Part shown: positions 13,039 to 13,615 of the stretch, piece by piece
Layout of the letters: each line of letters opens with the position of its first letter
Position numbering within the stretch: position 1 is the first letter of the stretch
From: an uncultured Chloroflexota bacterium
GTDB lineage: Bacteria; Chloroflexota; Limnocylindria; Limnocylindrales; CSP1-4
Assembly: GCA_903928275.1 (NCBI GenBank)
Contig: CAIYQJ010000376.1
Location: 1 to 13,615, forward strand
Length of the DNA stretch: 13,615 nt
Direction of reading: 5' to 3'
Position numbers and translations under genes: made by a program
Notes under the pieces: generated by a model
Told to the model about the DNA's origin: nothing
What the model saw: the letters and a program-made list of their open reading frames with translations, nothing else
Databases searched by the model: none

Positions 13039-13615
13039 GTGCAGATCGTCGTCCTCCTCAAGCCCGTCCCGGACACGACCGGGTCGGAGCGCCTGGGCCC
13101 GGACATGCGGCTGGACCGGTCGTCGAGCCCGACGATCGTGAACCCGAACGACGAGTACGCGGTCGAGCAGGCGCTTCGTCTCGCCGAGGCGAGCGGCGCC
13201 GAGATCACCCTCCTCACGATGGCGCCGGCCGGCGCGACCGAGACGATGCGCAAGGCCCTTGCGATGGGTGCCCACCGAGGCGTCCTCGTCGCGGACGACG
13301 CCCTCGCCGGCTCGTGCGCGCTCTCCACGGCGAAGGTCCTCGCCGCGGCCCTCGCCACGCTCGAGTTCGACCTCGTCCTCGCCGGGGCCGACACCTCCGA
13401 CGGAGGTGGGGGGGTCGTGGCGGCGGCCGTCGCGATGCTGAGCGGCCTGCCGTACCTCTCCTGCGCCGGACGCGTCGACCTCGTCGACGCAGGCGTCCGG
13501 ATCCAGCGACTGGAGGCGGGCGGGTACGCCGTGCTCGAGGCTTCTCTGCCCGCGCTCGTCGTCGTGACACAGATGGTCGGCGAGCCGCGCTACGCGACCC
13601 TGAAGGGGATCATGG
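13039..13615 (+). CDS. etfB: Electron transfer flavoprotein beta subunit (partial)
   Basis: The GTG at 13039 has GGAG at 13028-13031, 7 bases upstream. The frame runs off the right edge after 192 codons, about three quarters of the usual 250-260. It begins VQIVVLLKPVPDTTGSERL, then IVNPNDEYAVEQALRLAE, ITLLTMAPAGATETMRKALA, FDLVLAGADTSDGGGGVVAA and LSGLPYLSCAGRVDLV, all standard for EtfB/FixA. With EtfA it forms the ETF heterodimer, which takes electrons from acyl-CoA or other dehydrogenases and passes them to the quinone pool; the beta subunit binds AMP. An etfA gene is expected just downstream, outside the window. A stem-loop and a promoter-like element separate it from the Moco genes, so it probably starts a new transcript. 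Confidence 0.93.
   Translation, partial: MQIVVLLKPVPDTTGSERLGPDMRLDRSSSPTIVNPNDEYAVEQALRLAEASGAEITLLTMAPAGATETMRKALAMGAHRGVLVADDALAGSCALSTAKVLAAALATLEFDLVLAGADTSDGGGGVVAAAVAMLSGLPYLSCAGRVDLVDAGVRIQRLEAGGYAVLEASLPALVVVTQMVGEPRYATLKGIM

Overview
The window is GC-rich bacterial chromosome. I infer a Chloroflexota-like organism (Limnocylindria/Ellin6529 type) or a distant actinobacterium. The reasons are the very high GC, frequent GTG starts and GTGA/ATGA stop-start overlaps, TPxPTA-type threonine/proline repeats, and the mix of a CGNR regulator, a DUF4332 protein and a DUF1461 protein. This placement is an inference from style, not from a marker gene. No rRNA, tRNA, CRISPR array, insertion sequence or phage gene is visible.

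Left part (1-4150). The window opens on the last 54 codons of a protein ending in an 18-bp-unit Thr/Pro repeat, then about 360 bp with no gene. A small DUF309 gene (minus strand) diverges from a large membrane acyltransferase with a fused C-terminal SGNH esterase-like domain, probably a surface-glycan O-acyltransferase. That gene converges on a CGNR zinc-finger regulator (minus strand).

Middle (4150-7977). The CGNR gene shares a compact region with two overlapping divergent promoters. The rightward promoter (TTGACA-17-TAGATT) leads, through a leader with a good stem-loop, into two tiny genes: a 40-aa single-span membrane peptide and a 51-aa Arg-rich peptide. Each has its own good Shine-Dalgarno. 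A perfect 13-bp hairpin follows. Then come a group II PLP-dependent amino-acid decarboxylase, possibly on a leaderless transcript, and an aldehyde dehydrogenase of the gamma-aminobutyraldehyde type. Together they suggest amine/aldehyde metabolism, although no amine oxidase or transaminase is in the window.

Right part (8016-12885). A tight same-strand run follows: a DUF4332 helix-hairpin-helix protein, a DUF1461/Lit-type membrane protein, a site-2 protease with two CBS domains, then three molybdenum-cofactor genes (moeA, moaC and a mogA/moaB-type gene). The first three overlap or nearly overlap and look translationally coupled. The Moco genes have short gaps or overlaps. The run ends at a nested stem-loop, after which a new promoter-like element precedes etfB (electron transfer flavoprotein beta), which is cut by the window end.

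Most of the window is recognisable. The least explained parts are the small-peptide pair with its shared regulatory region next to the CGNR gene, and the coupled DUF4332-Lit-S2P unit. I do not see a clear-cut new defence or mobile system.
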